Source: JAYRSJ01 sp041920215 (GTDB lineage Bacteria > Pseudomonadota > Gammaproteobacteria > Burkholderiales > Burkholderiaceae_C). From it: a DNA stretch of 64,000 nucleotides. Shown one piece after another: positions 21,203-30,849 of this stretch. The notes under the pieces are model-generated. The model saw only the letters and a program-made list of their open reading frames with translations. It ran no database searches and was not told the origin of the DNA. The stretch is from positions 1 through 64,000 of the forward strand of contig JAYRSJ010000010.1 in NCBI GenBank assembly GCA_041920215.1. The letters run 5' to 3'. How positions within the stretch are numbered: position 1 is the stretch's first letter; each line of letters starts with the position of its first letter. The position numbers and the translations under genes were made by a program.

Positions 21203-21847
21203 ATGCAGGCAAGAACCCGGATCAAGATTTGCGGCCTGACCCGCGAGGCCGATGTGCAGGCGGCGGTGGAGCAGGGGGCCGACGCGATCGGCTTCGTCTT
21301 CTATGCCAGGAGCCCGCGCGCTGTCAGTCCGGCTCGGGCGGCGGCGCTGGCGCGGCTGCTGCCACCCTTCGTGACGCCGGTGGGCCTGTTCGTCAACGCC
21401 GACGCCGTGACGCTGGACGCCGCGCTGCAGGCCTTGCCAAATATGCTGCTGCAGTTCCACGGCGACGAGACGCCAGCGGACTGCGAACGGGTGGGGCGGC
21501 CCTATCTGCGCGCGGCACGCATGTTGCCGGGCTTTGATTTGCTAGACTTCGCTCAACAGTTTGCAAGCGCTCAAGGCCTGCTGCTCGACGCTCATGTCGA
21601 GGGCTATGGCGGCGGCGGAAAGGTTTTCGATTGGTCACTCATTCCTCGAAACGTGCGCTCTCCAGTCGTTTTGTCTGGTGGGTTGCATGCCGGAAATGTG
21701 ATCGAAGGGATTCTTCAGGTCAGGCCTTCGGCCGTTGATGTGAGTTCCGGCGTCGAGGAGGCCAAGGGCCTCAAGAGCGCCGTTCTGATCCGGCAGTTCT
21801 GTGCCGCGGTCCGCGAGGCGGATGCGCGTATCGAACAGCAAACCTGA
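21203..21847 (+). CDS. trpF: Phosphoribosylanthranilate isomerase
   Basis: Amadori rearrangement in tryptophan synthesis, 214-aa TIM barrel. Catalytic Cys in R-I-K-I-C-G-L-T near the N-terminus and the Asp of LLLDAHVEGYGGGG are visible, as is the phosphate-binding VLSGGLHAGNV. ATG 21203 follows GTGAGGAAA, a good ribosome binding site. Longer upstream frames merely run through truA. It is the first gene of a trpF-trpB-trpA cluster. Confidence 0.96.
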   Translation: MQARTRIKICGLTREADVQAAVEQGADAIGFVFYARSPRAVSPARAAALARLLPPFVTPVGLFVNADAVTLDAALQALPNMLLQFHGDETPADCERVGRPYLRAARMLPGFDLLDFAQQFASAQGLLLDAHVEGYGGGGKVFDWSLIPRNVRSPVVLSGGLHAGNVIEGILQVRPSAVDVSSGVEEAKGLKSAVLIRQFCAAVREADARIEQQT

Positions 21848-21861
21848 AAGACACCTCTCCC

Positions 21862-23154
21862 ATGCAAAGCTATCAGCAGCCCGATGCGCGCGGGCATTTC
21901 GGCCCCTATGGTGGCCGCTTCGTTGCCGAAACCCTGGTTCATGCGCTGGACGAGCTCAACGCGGCCTATGCGCATTACGCCAAGGACCCCGAGTTCATCG
22001 CCGAGTTCCAGAAGGAGCTGGCGCATTTCGTCGGTCGGCCCAGTCCCATCTACCATGCTGACCGCCTCAGTCGCGAACTGGGCGGTGCCCAGATCTTTCT
22101 GAAGCGCGAGGACCTGAACCACACCGGTGCTCACAAGGTCAACAACACCATAGGCCAGGCTTTGCTGGCCCGGCGCATGGGCAAGAAGCGCGTCATCGCC
22201 GAGACCGGTGCCGGTCAGCATGGCGTGGCCACCGCCACCATCTGCGCGCGCTACGGCATGGAATGCGTGGTGTACATGGGCAGCGAGGACGTCAAGCGTC
22301 AGAGCCCCAACGTCTACCGCATGAAGCTGCTGGGTGCCACCGTGGTGCCGGTCGAGTCGGGCAGCAAGACGCTCAAGGATGCGCTCAACGAGGCGATGCG
22401 CGACTGGGTGACGAATGTCGAATCGACCTTCTACATCATCGGCACGGTCGCTGGCCCACATCCCTATCCGATGATGGTGCGCGATTTCCAGCGCGTGATC
22501 GGCGATGAGTGCCTGGTCCAGATGCCGGAGATGACCGGTCGTCAGCCCGATGCGGTGATCGCCTGCGTGGGCGGCGGCAGCAACGCCATCGGCATCTTTT
22601 ACCCTTATATCCCACATGCGGGCGTGCGACTGATCGGTGTGGAGGCGGCCGGCGAGGGCATGGACAGCGGCAAGCATGCCGCCACCTTGTCGGCCGGTAC
22701 GCCGGGGGTGCTGCATGGCAATCGCACCTATCTGCTCCAGGATGCCAATGGACAGATCATCGAAACGCACTCGGTTTCGGCTGGCCTGGACTATCCGGGC
22801 GTGGGTCCCGAGCATGCCTACCTCAAGGACATCGGTCGGGCCGAGTACGTGGGCATCACCGACCAGGAGGCGCTGGACGCCTTCCATCGTCTGTGCCGCA
22901 CCGAGGGCATCATCCCGGCACTGGAGTCCAGCCATGCCCTGGCCTATGCGATGAAACTGGCGCCCACCTTGGGCGCCGATCAGCATCTGCTGGTCAATCT
23001 GTCCGGCCGCGGGGACAAGGACATAGGCACGGTTGCCGATCTCTCCAACGCCGATTTCTATTGCCGCCCGTCCTGCCGGGGACAGTCGGTCAAGGGCGCG
23101 GACATGGTGCAGATCAGCACGGTCGCAGTCGCTGCACAGAAGGGAGGGCTGTGA
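21862..23154 (+). CDS. trpB: Tryptophan synthase beta chain
   Basis: PLP enzyme joining indole and serine, 430 aa. The PLP Lys92 lies in H-T-G-A-H-K-V-N-N. The catalytic Glu region AETGAGQHGVATA, the phosphate loop GGGSNAIG and the C-terminal SGRGDKD are all present. The start is 14 nt after trpF. The trpB stop and trpA start share bases (TGATG), so alpha and beta chains are translationally coupled. The C-terminal tail of about 35 residues after GRGDKD is slightly extended. Confidence 0.97.
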   Translation: MQSYQQPDARGHFGPYGGRFVAETLVHALDELNAAYAHYAKDPEFIAEFQKELAHFVGRPSPIYHADRLSRELGGAQIFLKREDLNHTGAHKVNNTIGQALLARRMGKKRVIAETGAGQHGVATATICARYGMECVVYMGSEDVKRQSPNVYRMKLLGATVVPVESGSKTLKDALNEAMRDWVTNVESTFYIIGTVAGPHPYPMMVRDFQRVIGDECLVQMPEMTGRQPDAVIACVGGGSNAIGIFYPYIPHAGVRLIGVEAAGEGMDSGKHAATLSAGTPGVLHGNRTYLLQDANGQIIETHSVSAGLDYPGVGPEHAYLKDIGRAEYVGITDQEALDAFHRLCRTEGIIPALESSHALAYAMKLAPTLGADQHLLVNLSGRGDKDIGTVADLSNADFYCRPSCRGQSVKGADMVQISTVAVAAQKGGL

Positions 23155-23963
23155 TGAGCCGCATCCAAGCCACCTTCGCCCGGCTGAGCGCCGAGGGCCG
23201 CAAGGCCCTGATCCCCTTCGTCACCGCCGGTGACCCTCATGCCGATGGCACGGTGGACCTGATGCTGGCCATGGCCCGGGCCGGCGCTGATGTGATCGAA
23301 CTGGGCGTACCCTTTTCCGACCCCATGGCCGACGGCCCGGTGATCCAGCGCGCTGCCGAGCGCGCCCTGAGTCGTGGCATCGGCCTGCAGCAGGTGCTGG
23401 CGATGGTGCGTCAGTTCCGTGCCGAGGATGCGGCGACGCCGGTGGTGCTGATGGGCTATGCCAACCCGATCGAGCGCTTCGGCATGCAGGCCTTTGTCGA
23501 CGCTGCGGCCGATGCCGGGGTTGATGGCGTGCTGGTGGTGGACTACCCGCCGGAGGAATGCGAGAGCTTCGCGGCTGCGCTGAAGGCCCGCCAGTTGGAT
23601 CCCATCTTTCTGCTGGCGCCCACCTCCACCGACGCGCGCATGGCGCGCATCGGCGCTGTCGCCAGCGGCTATGTTTACTACGTCTCGCTGAAGGGCGTGA
23701 CGGGTGCCGGTCATCTGGATACCGAGGCGGTGGCGGCCATGGTGCCGCGCATCCGCCAGCATGTGAGAGTGCCGGTGGGCGTGGGTTTTGGCATCCGTGA
23801 CGCAGCGACCGCGCAGGCGGTGGCCGCGGTTTCGGATGCGGTGGTGATCGGTTCGCGCCTGGTTCAGCTGCTGGAGGTCGAGACACGCGATAATGCGGCC
23901 GCTGCCGGCGCCGCCTTCATTCGCGAGATCCGCGCCGCATTGGATGTGTTGCCGCGGTCATGA
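23154..23963 (+). CDS. trpA: Tryptophan synthase alpha chain
   Basis: Cleaves indole-3-glycerol phosphate to indole for channelling to TrpB. The protein has 269 aa. The catalytic Glu of V-I-E-L-G-V-P-F-S-D-P-M-A-D-G and the second catalytic Asp region VDYPPEE are seen, along with the phosphate-binding GVGFGIRD. ATG 23154 overlaps the trpB stop and is preceded by AGGGAGGG. accD follows 45 nt later. Confidence 0.97.
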   Translation: MSRIQATFARLSAEGRKALIPFVTAGDPHADGTVDLMLAMARAGADVIELGVPFSDPMADGPVIQRAAERALSRGIGLQQVLAMVRQFRAEDAATPVVLMGYANPIERFGMQAFVDAAADAGVDGVLVVDYPPEECESFAAALKARQLDPIFLLAPTSTDARMARIGAVASGYVYYVSLKGVTGAGHLDTEAVAAMVPRIRQHVRVPVGVGFGIRDAATAQAVAAVSDAVVIGSRLVQLLEVETRDNAAAAGAAFIREIRAALDVLPRS

Positions 23964-24008
23964 GTCGCGGTCAATGCCTGACAGGATCAGAGAAAAAGGA
24001 GTCTGCTT

Positions 24009-24881
24009 GTGAGTTGGCTTGAAAAACTTCTGCCGCCCAAGATGCAGCAAGGCGATCCGGCCGAGCGCCGCACGGTGCCCGAAGGTCTGTGGATCAAGTG
24101 CCCCTCTTGCGAATCGGTGCTCTACAAGACCGATCTAGAGCAAAACGTCAATGTCTGCCCGAAGTGCAGCCATCACCATCGCATCGGCGCACGTGCGCGT
24201 CTGAATGCCTTTCTCGATGGCGAAGGCCGTTACGAGATCGGTCAGGAGGTGCTGCCGGTCGATGCCCTCAAGTTCAAGGACAGCAAGAAGTACCCGGATC
24301 GCCTGAAGGAAGCGCTGGAGAGTACCGGCGAGACCGATGCGCTGGTGGTGATCGGTGGGGCGGTGATGAGTGTGCCGGTGGTGGCGGCCTGCTTCGAGTT
24401 CGACTTCATGGGTGGTTCGATGGGCTCGGTGGTGGGCGAGCGCTTCGCCCGCGGCGTCGAGACCGCGATCGAGCAGAAAGTGCCCTTCATCTGCTTTACC
24501 GCCACCGGCGGCGCCCGCATGCAGGAGGGCTTGCTGTCACTGATGCAGATGGCCAAGAGCAACGCGGCGCTGACCCGGCTGGCCAAGGCCAAGCTGCCCT
24601 ACATCTCGGTGCTGACCGATCCGACCATGGGGGGGGTCTCGGCCAGCTTCGCCTTTGTCGGCGATATCGTGATCGCCGAGCCCAAGGCCCTGATCGGCTT
24701 TGCCGGGCCGCGGGTGATCGAGAACACGGTGCGCGAGAAGCTGCCGGCGGGTTTCCAGCGTGCCGAGTTCCTGATGGAAAAGGGCGCGGTCGACATGATC
24801 GTCGACCGCCGCGAGTTGCGCGAAACCATCGCCCGCCAGCTGGCCATGCTGCAGCGCCAGAGTACTGACGCGGTGGCCTGA
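24009..24881 (+). CDS. accD: Acetyl-CoA carboxylase carboxyltransferase subunit beta
   Basis: Beta half of the carboxyltransferase that makes malonyl-CoA for fatty acid synthesis, 290 aa. An N-terminal four-Cys zinc ribbon (C-P-S-C ... C-P-K-C, about residues 35-57) precedes a crotonase-fold domain with FTATGGARMQEG and DPTMGGVSASFA. It starts at GTG 24009 with AGGAG 6 nt upstream. It is placed behind trpA as in many proteobacteria and is followed by a strong terminator. Confidence 0.96.
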   Translation: MSWLEKLLPPKMQQGDPAERRTVPEGLWIKCPSCESVLYKTDLEQNVNVCPKCSHHHRIGARARLNAFLDGEGRYEIGQEVLPVDALKFKDSKKYPDRLKEALESTGETDALVVIGGAVMSVPVVAACFEFDFMGGSMGSVVGERFARGVETAIEQKVPFICFTATGGARMQEGLLSLMQMAKSNAALTRLAKAKLPYISVLTDPTMGGVSASFAFVGDIVIAEPKALIGFAGPRVIENTVREKLPAGFQRAEFLMEKGAVDMIVDRRELRETIARQLAMLQRQSTDAVA

Positions 24882-24906
24882 GCCGGGCGCGAACGCTGAT
24901 GACCTC

Positions 24907-24937
24907 ACGGCCAGGCTTTGCCTGGCCGTCTTTGTTT
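24907..24937 (+). terminator. Rho-independent terminator after accD
   Basis: ACGGCCAGG-CTTTG-CCTGGCCGT is a perfect 9-bp stem followed by CTTTGTTT, beginning 26 nt after the accD stop. It ends only 11 nt before the folC start, so folC must depend on readthrough or on a promoter inside this region. Confidence 0.85.
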
Positions 24938-24947
24938 GGGATCCGAG

Positions 24948-26267
24948 ATGACGATGACGCTGGACGATTGGCTGACCCACTGCGAGCGCCTGCACCCCAA
25001 GGAAATCGATATGACGCTGGCGCGCGTGCACCAGCTGCGCGAGGCCATGGGCCTGCGCTTCGAGGCGCTGGTGGTGATGGTCGCCGGCACCAATGGCAAG
25101 GGCTCGACCTGTGCGATGCTGGAGTCCATTGCCCTGCATGCGGGCTACCGGGTAGGCCTCTACATCAAGCCACATCTGGTGCATTTTCAGGAGCGCTGCC
25201 GCGTGGGGGGCGTGCCGGTGGCGGCCGAATCGCTGCTGCCGCATTTCGAGGCGGTGGAACAGGCTCGCGGCGACACGGCGCTGACCTACTTCGAGTTCAC
25301 CACCTTGGCGATCCTGAGCCGCTTGGCGGCCGAGCCGCTGGATCTGGTGATCCTGGAGGTGGGGCTGGGCGGGCGCCTGGATGCGGTGAACTGTGTGGAC
25401 GCCGACTGCAGCGTCATCACCAGCATCGATCTGGACCATACCGAGTATCTGGGCCCGGACCGCGAGTCGGTGGGGCGGGAGAAGGCGTACATCATGCGGC
25501 CGGGGCGGCCGGTGGTGGTTAGCGATCCCATGCCGCCCGCCTCGCTGGCCGCCCACGCGGCCGCGATCGGCGCGGATCTGCGCCAGCTGGGGCGAGACTT
25601 CAGCTACAGCGGAGACCGCCAGCAGTGGCAATGGGTGGGGCGGGCCCGCCGCTTCTCGGGCCTGGCCTACCCGGCGCTGCGCGGCGTCAACCAGCTACTC
25701 AATGCCGCCGGCGTGCTGGCGGTGTTCGAGGCGCTCTACGAGCGCCTGCCCGTCAGCGCGCAGGCGGTGCGCACCGGTCTGGCGCTGGTGGAGCTGCCGG
25801 GGCGTTTCCAGGTGCTGCCGGGCCAGCCGGTACTGGTGCTGGATGTGGCGCACAACCCCCATGCGGTGGCTGCGCTGGCCCAGAACCTCGATCAGATGGG
25901 CTTCTTCCCCCGTACCCATGCGGTGTTCGGCGCCATGGCCGACAAGGACCTGGCCGAGATCCTGGTCCGTATCGCGCCGCTGATCGACGTCTGGCATTTC
26001 ACCGATCTGGAGATCGGCCGAGCCGCCAAGGCCACAGCCCTGGCAGAGCGCTTCCAGGCGCTGCGCGCCAGCGGCGCCTTGAAGACGCCGGCCGATGTGG
26101 CGGTGTACTGCCATGCCCAACCGCTGCAGGCGCTGGAGGCCGCGGCGGCTGCGGTGGACCCCGCTGATAGAATTCTCGTCTTCGGCTCTTTCTACACCGT
26201 CGGTGGTGTGATGAAGAACGGTGTGCCGCGACTGGCTGCCTCCGCCCCGCCCCGCCCCGGGGCCTGA
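24948..26267 (+). CDS. folC: Folylpolyglutamate / dihydrofolate synthase
   Basis: Mur-ligase-family enzyme that makes dihydrofolate and adds glutamates to folates. About 439 aa from ATG 24948 (ATG 24954 is also possible; the in-frame TTG 24918 lies inside the terminator and is unlikely). The ATP loop A-G-T-N-G-K-G-S-T, the central ILEVGLGGRLDAVN and the C-terminal-domain VLDVAHNPHAV are diagnostic. The final part contains LVFGSFYTVGGVM. The SPOR gene follows 48 nt later. Confidence 0.95.
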   Translation: MTMTLDDWLTHCERLHPKEIDMTLARVHQLREAMGLRFEALVVMVAGTNGKGSTCAMLESIALHAGYRVGLYIKPHLVHFQERCRVGGVPVAAESLLPHFEAVEQARGDTALTYFEFTTLAILSRLAAEPLDLVILEVGLGGRLDAVNCVDADCSVITSIDLDHTEYLGPDRESVGREKAYIMRPGRPVVVSDPMPPASLAAHAAAIGADLRQLGRDFSYSGDRQQWQWVGRARRFSGLAYPALRGVNQLLNAAGVLAVFEALYERLPVSAQAVRTGLALVELPGRFQVLPGQPVLVLDVAHNPHAVAALAQNLDQMGFFPRTHAVFGAMADKDLAEILVRIAPLIDVWHFTDLEIGRAAKATALAERFQALRASGALKTPADVAVYCHAQPLQALEAAAAAVDPADRILVFGSFYTVGGVMKNGVPRLAASAPPRPGA

Positions 26268-26315
26268 GCCCGAATCCAACCGCGTCCCGACCGCTTGTTT
26301 GTCTGTGCTCCATCC

Positions 26316-27086
26316 ATGGGTTTGCTGTCCTTTTTTCAACGCAAGCCGGCGGCCCCGGCCGCCAAGCCGACGACCGACAAGCAGGTACAGGCCTTGCGCG
26401 TCAAGGCGCGCCGCCGTCTGATTGGCGCGGCGGTGCTGGTGGGCGTGGGAGTGATCGGCTTCCCCTTGCTGTTCGAGACCCAGCCGCGCCCCATCCCCGT
26501 CGATCTGCCCATCGTGATTCCGTCGCGCGACGCAGTGACGCCCCCGCTGCAGGTGCCACCGGCGCAGGTCGCGCAGATCAAACCAGCCGAGGTCGTGGCG
26601 TCGGCGCCGCTGACGGATGAGACTGAGCCTGCCCCTCCTTCCGAACCGAGCGCGGTCCCTGAGTCCAGGCCGCAGCCGCAGCGCAAAGCCGAGGGCGGCG
26701 TCGATCTGATGCCGGCTGCTAGGATCTCGCCCAAGCCGGCTCAGCCGGCCGAGGCCCCAGCCGAGCCTGCGCGCGAACAGGCTCGCAGCCGTGCTGACGC
26801 CGCACGTGCTCAGGCTCTGCTGGAGGGCAAACCGGCAGCCGGGGTGGTCGCTGCGAGCAGCAAGTACATCGTTCAGGTGGGCGCCTATGCCGACAGCAAG
26901 GCCGCTCAAGAAGCGCGCATGAAGCTGGAGCGTATCGGGCTCAAGACCTATGTTCAGGCGGTCGATACACCGGCCGGCAAGCGCATCCGGGTAAGGCTGG
27001 GGCCATTTGAGAGCCGTGATGCTGCCGACAAGGCTGCCGCTAAGGCGCGCGCCGCCGGCCTGTCGACTGCAGTGCTGACACTTTGA
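26316..27086 (+). CDS. SPOR-domain membrane protein (DedD-like)
   Basis: A 256-aa bitopic protein: short cytoplasmic N-terminus (MGLLSFFQRK...), one membrane segment (about 35-53, LIGAAVLVGVGVIGFPLLF) and a long Pro/Ala/Glu-rich periplasmic linker. The C-terminal SPOR domain (about 178-256; YIVQVGAYADSKAAQEA ... RIRVRLGPFESRDAAD) binds denuded septal peptidoglycan, so a cell-division role like DedD is likely. It sits between folC and cvpA, the same order as E. coli folC-dedD-cvpA-purF. ATG 26316 gives this typical N-terminus. Confidence 0.9.
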   Translation: MGLLSFFQRKPAAPAAKPTTDKQVQALRVKARRRLIGAAVLVGVGVIGFPLLFETQPRPIPVDLPIVIPSRDAVTPPLQVPPAQVAQIKPAEVVASAPLTDETEPAPPSEPSAVPESRPQPQRKAEGGVDLMPAARISPKPAQPAEAPAEPAREQARSRADAARAQALLEGKPAAGVVAASSKYIVQVGAYADSKAAQEARMKLERIGLKTYVQAVDTPAGKRIRVRLGPFESRDAADKAAAKARAAGLSTAVLTL

Positions 27087-27099
27087 TGGCGCGTCCCTG

Positions 27100-27588
27100 A
27101 TGGTCTGGCTGGACATTGCCATGCTGCTGGTACTGCTGACCTCGGTGCTGCTGGGGCTGTGGCGCGGCCTGGTGTTCGAGCTGCTGTCCATCCTGGGCTG
27201 GGTGGTGGCCTATCTGGGCTGCAGCTATGTCGCGCCCTGGATCACACCCTGGCTACCGCAGGACACGCTGGACCCAGCGGCCGGGCAGATGCTTGCCCTG
27301 GTGCTGGGCTTTGTGGTCATCCTGGTCGTCTGGGGCCTGAGTGCACGCCTGCTGCGGGCCTTGATCCATGCCACGCCACTGAGCCTGATCGACCGCGTGC
27401 TGGGTAGCGGCTTCGGCCTGCTGCGGGGGGCGCTGCTGTGCATGCTGGCGGTGGTGCTGATGGGGATGACTCCGCTGGCATATTCGCAAGGCTGGCAGGC
27501 CTCGTGGCTGCGCCCGTGGATGCAGGTAGCCCTCCAGCTCGCAGCGCCCTTGCTGCCAGCGGACATGGTGAAATTCATGGCGGTCTGA
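27100..27588 (+). CDS. cvpA: CvpA family membrane protein
   Basis: A 162-aa integral membrane protein with four predicted hydrophobic segments (about 4-24, 28-46, 62-84, 103-125). The family opening W-L-D-I-A and the G-x-x-R-G-L motif are present. CvpA is needed for colicin V export and has envelope-stress roles in enterobacteria; its exact activity is unsettled. It starts 13 nt after the SPOR gene and precedes purF by 61 nt, the conserved order. Confidence 0.92.
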   Translation: MVWLDIAMLLVLLTSVLLGLWRGLVFELLSILGWVVAYLGCSYVAPWITPWLPQDTLDPAAGQMLALVLGFVVILVVWGLSARLLRALIHATPLSLIDRVLGSGFGLLRGALLCMLAVVLMGMTPLAYSQGWQASWLRPWMQVALQLAAPLLPADMVKFMAV

Positions 27589-27649
27589 GCGCCACAAGCG
27601 GCTCGGCCCAGAGATCTAGAACTGTCTCGTCAAGACAAGGAAGCAGACT

Positions 27650-29164
27650 ATGTGTGGCATTGTTGGGGTGATCTCGCAGGCTCCCGTCAACCAGCTGATT
27701 TACGACGCCTTGTTGCTGCTTCAGCACCGTGGTCAGGATGCGGCAGGCATCGTCACGATGCAGGGCCAGAAGTGCTTCATGCACAAGGCGCGAGGCATGG
27801 TGCGCGATGTGTTCCGCACCCGCAATATGCGTGCGCTGCCGGGCACGATCGGCCTGGGCCAGGTGCGCTATCCGACCGCCGGCAACGCCTACAGCGAGGA
27901 AGAGGCGCAGCCCTTCTATGTCAACGCGCCCTTTGGTCTGGTGCTGGTTCACAACGGCAATCTGACCAATGCACATGCGCTGAAGCAGGAACTGTTCGAC
28001 ATCGATCGGCGCCACATCAATACCGAGAGCGACTCCGAGGTGCTGCTCAACGTACTGGCCCACGAGTTGGAGCAGGTGGCGCGCGACCTGCCGCTGACGC
28101 CTGCCGAGATATTCAAGGCGGTGCGTGCCGTGCACAGGCGCATCAAGGGCTCGTACGGCGTGATTGCGTTGATCGCCGGCCACGGGCTGCTTGCCTTCCG
28201 CGACCCCTTCGGCATACGCCCGCTGTGCTTCGGTCAGGCGGCCGACGGCGAGTTCATGGTCGCCAGCGAAAGCGTCGCTCTTGAGGGTACCGGCCACCAA
28301 CTGGTGCGCGATGTGGCGCCCGGAGAGGCCCTGTTCGTCGATATGCAGGGCCGCCTCCATACCGAGCAATGCGCCGACAGCCCGACGCTCAACCCCTGCA
28401 TGTTTGAGTTCGTCTATCTGGCCCGGCCCGATTCGGTGATGGATGGCATATCGGTCTACCAGGCCCGGCTGAACATGGGCGAGACCCTGGCTCAACGTCT
28501 GATCTCGACCATGCCGCCCAGCGAGATCGATGTGGTGATCCCGATTCCCGAATCGAGCCGCCCTTCGGCCATGCAGCTGGCCCACAAGATCGGTAAACCC
28601 TACCGCGAGGGCTTCGTGAAGAATCGCTATGTAGGCCGCACCTTCATCATGCCGGGGCAGGGGGTGCGCAAGAAGTCGGTGCGCCAGAAGCTCAATGCGA
28701 TCGGCCTGGAATTCAAGGGCCGCAATGTGCTGCTGGTGGACGACTCCATCGTGCGCGGTACCACCTCGAAGGAAATCGTGCAAATGGCCCGCGAGGCCGG
28801 CGCCCGCAAGGTCTATCTGGCATCTGCGGCGCCGCCGGTGCGATTCCCCAACGTCTATGGCATCGACATGCCTACCAAGGAGGAGTTGGTGGCTCATGGC
28901 CGCAGCGTTGAAGAGATCCGCCAGTTCATCGGCGCCGACGCGCTGATTTATCAGGATGTCGATGCGATGAAGCGGGTGGTGGCGGCTCTGCGTCCGGGGC
29001 TCGACGGCTTCGAGGCGTCCTGCTTTGACGGCAGCTATATCACCGGTGATGTGTCCGCCGACGACTTCGCCACCATGCAGGCCCAGCGCAAATCGCAAAG
29101 CGAGGAGGAGGAGGGTCCGGCCCGTACCCGCCTGGCCCTGCAGAGTGGCACGGAGCAGGGGTGA
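27650..29164 (+). CDS. purF: Amidophosphoribosyltransferase
   Basis: First committed step of purine synthesis (PRPP plus glutamine). The protein is 504 aa. The N-terminal nucleophile Cys2 (M-C-G-I-V-G-V, no propeptide) marks the glutaminase domain. The PRPP loop V-L-L-V-D-D-S-I-V-R-G-T-T marks the C-terminal phosphoribosyltransferase domain, preceded by the linking PIPESSRPSAMQ. AAGGAAG lies before the start. gltX begins 74 nt downstream. Confidence 0.97.
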   Translation: MCGIVGVISQAPVNQLIYDALLLLQHRGQDAAGIVTMQGQKCFMHKARGMVRDVFRTRNMRALPGTIGLGQVRYPTAGNAYSEEEAQPFYVNAPFGLVLVHNGNLTNAHALKQELFDIDRRHINTESDSEVLLNVLAHELEQVARDLPLTPAEIFKAVRAVHRRIKGSYGVIALIAGHGLLAFRDPFGIRPLCFGQAADGEFMVASESVALEGTGHQLVRDVAPGEALFVDMQGRLHTEQCADSPTLNPCMFEFVYLARPDSVMDGISVYQARLNMGETLAQRLISTMPPSEIDVVIPIPESSRPSAMQLAHKIGKPYREGFVKNRYVGRTFIMPGQGVRKKSVRQKLNAIGLEFKGRNVLLVDDSIVRGTTSKEIVQMAREAGARKVYLASAAPPVRFPNVYGIDMPTKEELVAHGRSVEEIRQFIGADALIYQDVDAMKRVVAALRPGLDGFEASCFDGSYITGDVSADDFATMQAQRKSQSEEEEGPARTRLALQSGTEQG

Positions 29165-29238
29165 TAGAGGGAGCCATCCATCGATCCGATGATCGATCGC
29201 CCCTCACCTTACCTGCAGACAGAGATTCTGAAACCGCT

Positions 29239-30627
29239 ATGACTACCATCCGCACCCGTATCGCTCCCTCGCCAACCGGCTTCCTCCATCTGGGCACTGC
29301 GCGTACCGCGCTGTTTTCCTGGGCCTATGCGCGCCACTATGGCGGGCAGTTCGTGCTGCGTATCGAAGATACCGACGTGGCACGCTCCACCCAGGACTCG
29401 GTGGATCAGATCTTGGCTGCGATGAAGTGGCTGGGACTTGAGTACGACGAGGGGCCGATTTACCAGATGGACCGCCTTGGCCGTTACAACGAGGTCATCG
29501 AACAGATGATCGCGGCGGGCTCTGCCTATCGCTGCTATTGCACGCCCGCAGAGCTGGATGCGATGAAGGCTGGACAGGAAGCCCGCGGCGAGAAGCGCCG
29601 TTACGACGGCACGTGGCGCCCCGAGGTTGGCAAAGTGCTGCCCCCTATACCGGCAGGTGTGAAGCCCGTTGTGCGCTTCAAGAATCCGCTGGAAGGTGAG
29701 GTCACCTGGGATGATCTAGTGAAGGGCCCGATCACGATCAGCAACCGGGAGATCGACGATCTGATCATTCAGCGCACCGACGGTGTGCCCACCTACAACT
29801 TCGCGGTGGTGGTCGACGACTGGGATATGCAGATCAGCCATGTCTTCCGCGGCGACGAGCATGTCAACAACACGCCCTGGCAGATCAACATCTTCCGGGC
29901 CCTGGGTGCCACGCTACCCGAGTTCGGCCATGTGCCGGTGATCCTGGGTGACGACGGCCAGAAGCTGAGCAAGCGCCGCGGTGCGGTCAGTGTCACCGCC
30001 TACGAGGAGAACGGCTATCTGCCTGAGGCTATGCTTAACTATCTCTCCCGCCTGGGTTGGAGCCACGGCGATGACGAACTGTTCTCGCGTGAGCAGTTGG
30101 TGTCCTGGTTCGACGGCAGCCATCTCTCCAAGAGCCCGGCGCAGTGGGATCCGGCCAAGCTGGCCTGGGTTAACAGCCAGTACATCAAGCAGACAGATGA
30201 TGCTCGGCTGGCCGCGTTGACATCGCAGCAACTCGGCAAGCGCGGCATCCAGGCGCCTGCGGAGCGTCTGGCACCTCTGTGCGCCTTGTTCAAGGAGCGC
30301 TGTGCCACGACGGTCGAACTGGCTGAATGGATCTCTATGTATTTTGCGCCGGTCAACCCGACCGTGGCGGAACTGGAGCAGCACCAGGTCGAGCTGGTTC
30401 GCCCGGCGCTGAACGCCCTTGCCGAACACCTGGCCCGGATCAGCTGGGACAAGGCCAGCATACAAGGTGCCATCAAGGAGGTGATTGCGGCGCATGGGCT
30501 GAAGATGCCGCAGTTGGCCATCCCTGTCCGGCTGCTGGTATGTGGCCGAGCGCAGACGCCGTCGGTCGACGCAGTGTTGGCGCTGTTCGACAAAGAAATT
30601 GTGCTGCAGCGCTTGCGCGGCAATTAA
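29239..30627 (+). CDS. gltX: Glutamyl-tRNA synthetase
   Basis: Class I synthetase, 462 aa. It has the HIGH-type motif in P-S-P-T-G-F-L-H-L-G, the RIEDTD segment and the KMSKS-type K-L-S-K-R. ATG 29239 gives the usual N-terminus; the longer upstream frame overlaps purF and is rejected. A tRNA promoter overlaps its last codons, and a tRNA cluster that includes two tRNA-Glu genes follows about 100 bp later. Whether it also charges tRNA-Gln cannot be told from the window. Confidence 0.96.
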   Translation: MTTIRTRIAPSPTGFLHLGTARTALFSWAYARHYGGQFVLRIEDTDVARSTQDSVDQILAAMKWLGLEYDEGPIYQMDRLGRYNEVIEQMIAAGSAYRCYCTPAELDAMKAGQEARGEKRRYDGTWRPEVGKVLPPIPAGVKPVVRFKNPLEGEVTWDDLVKGPITISNREIDDLIIQRTDGVPTYNFAVVVDDWDMQISHVFRGDEHVNNTPWQINIFRALGATLPEFGHVPVILGDDGQKLSKRRGAVSVTAYEENGYLPEAMLNYLSRLGWSHGDDELFSREQLVSWFDGSHLSKSPAQWDPAKLAWVNSQYIKQTDDARLAALTSQQLGKRGIQAPAERLAPLCALFKERCATTVELAEWISMYFAPVNPTVAELEQHQVELVRPALNALAEHLARISWDKASIQGAIKEVIAAHGLKMPQLAIPVRLLVCGRAQTPSVDAVLALFDKEIVLQRLRGN

Positions 30628-30642
30628 AAATCGGTCTATAAT
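30613..30642 (+). promoter_or_regulatory. Promoter of the tRNA cluster
   Basis: A perfect -10 TATAAT (30637-30642) lies 18 bp after TTGCGC (30613-30618), which matches the first three bases of the -35 consensus. It overlaps the end of gltX and is about 87 bp upstream of the first tRNA. Strong consensus -10 boxes are typical of stable-RNA promoters. Confidence 0.65.
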
Positions 30643-30728
30643 CTTTTTCTCGCTTGAACGGCGCGATACACAAGAAACGCAAAGCAAGACGGACGGCCCA
30701 GCCAAATGTCCTGCCGAGTGGTTCTTAA

Positions 30729-30804
<76 letters not shown>

Positions 30805-30849
30805 AGTGAAAACTTGAGTGGCGCGCAGTTCAAGTATGAAGAAGGATTA

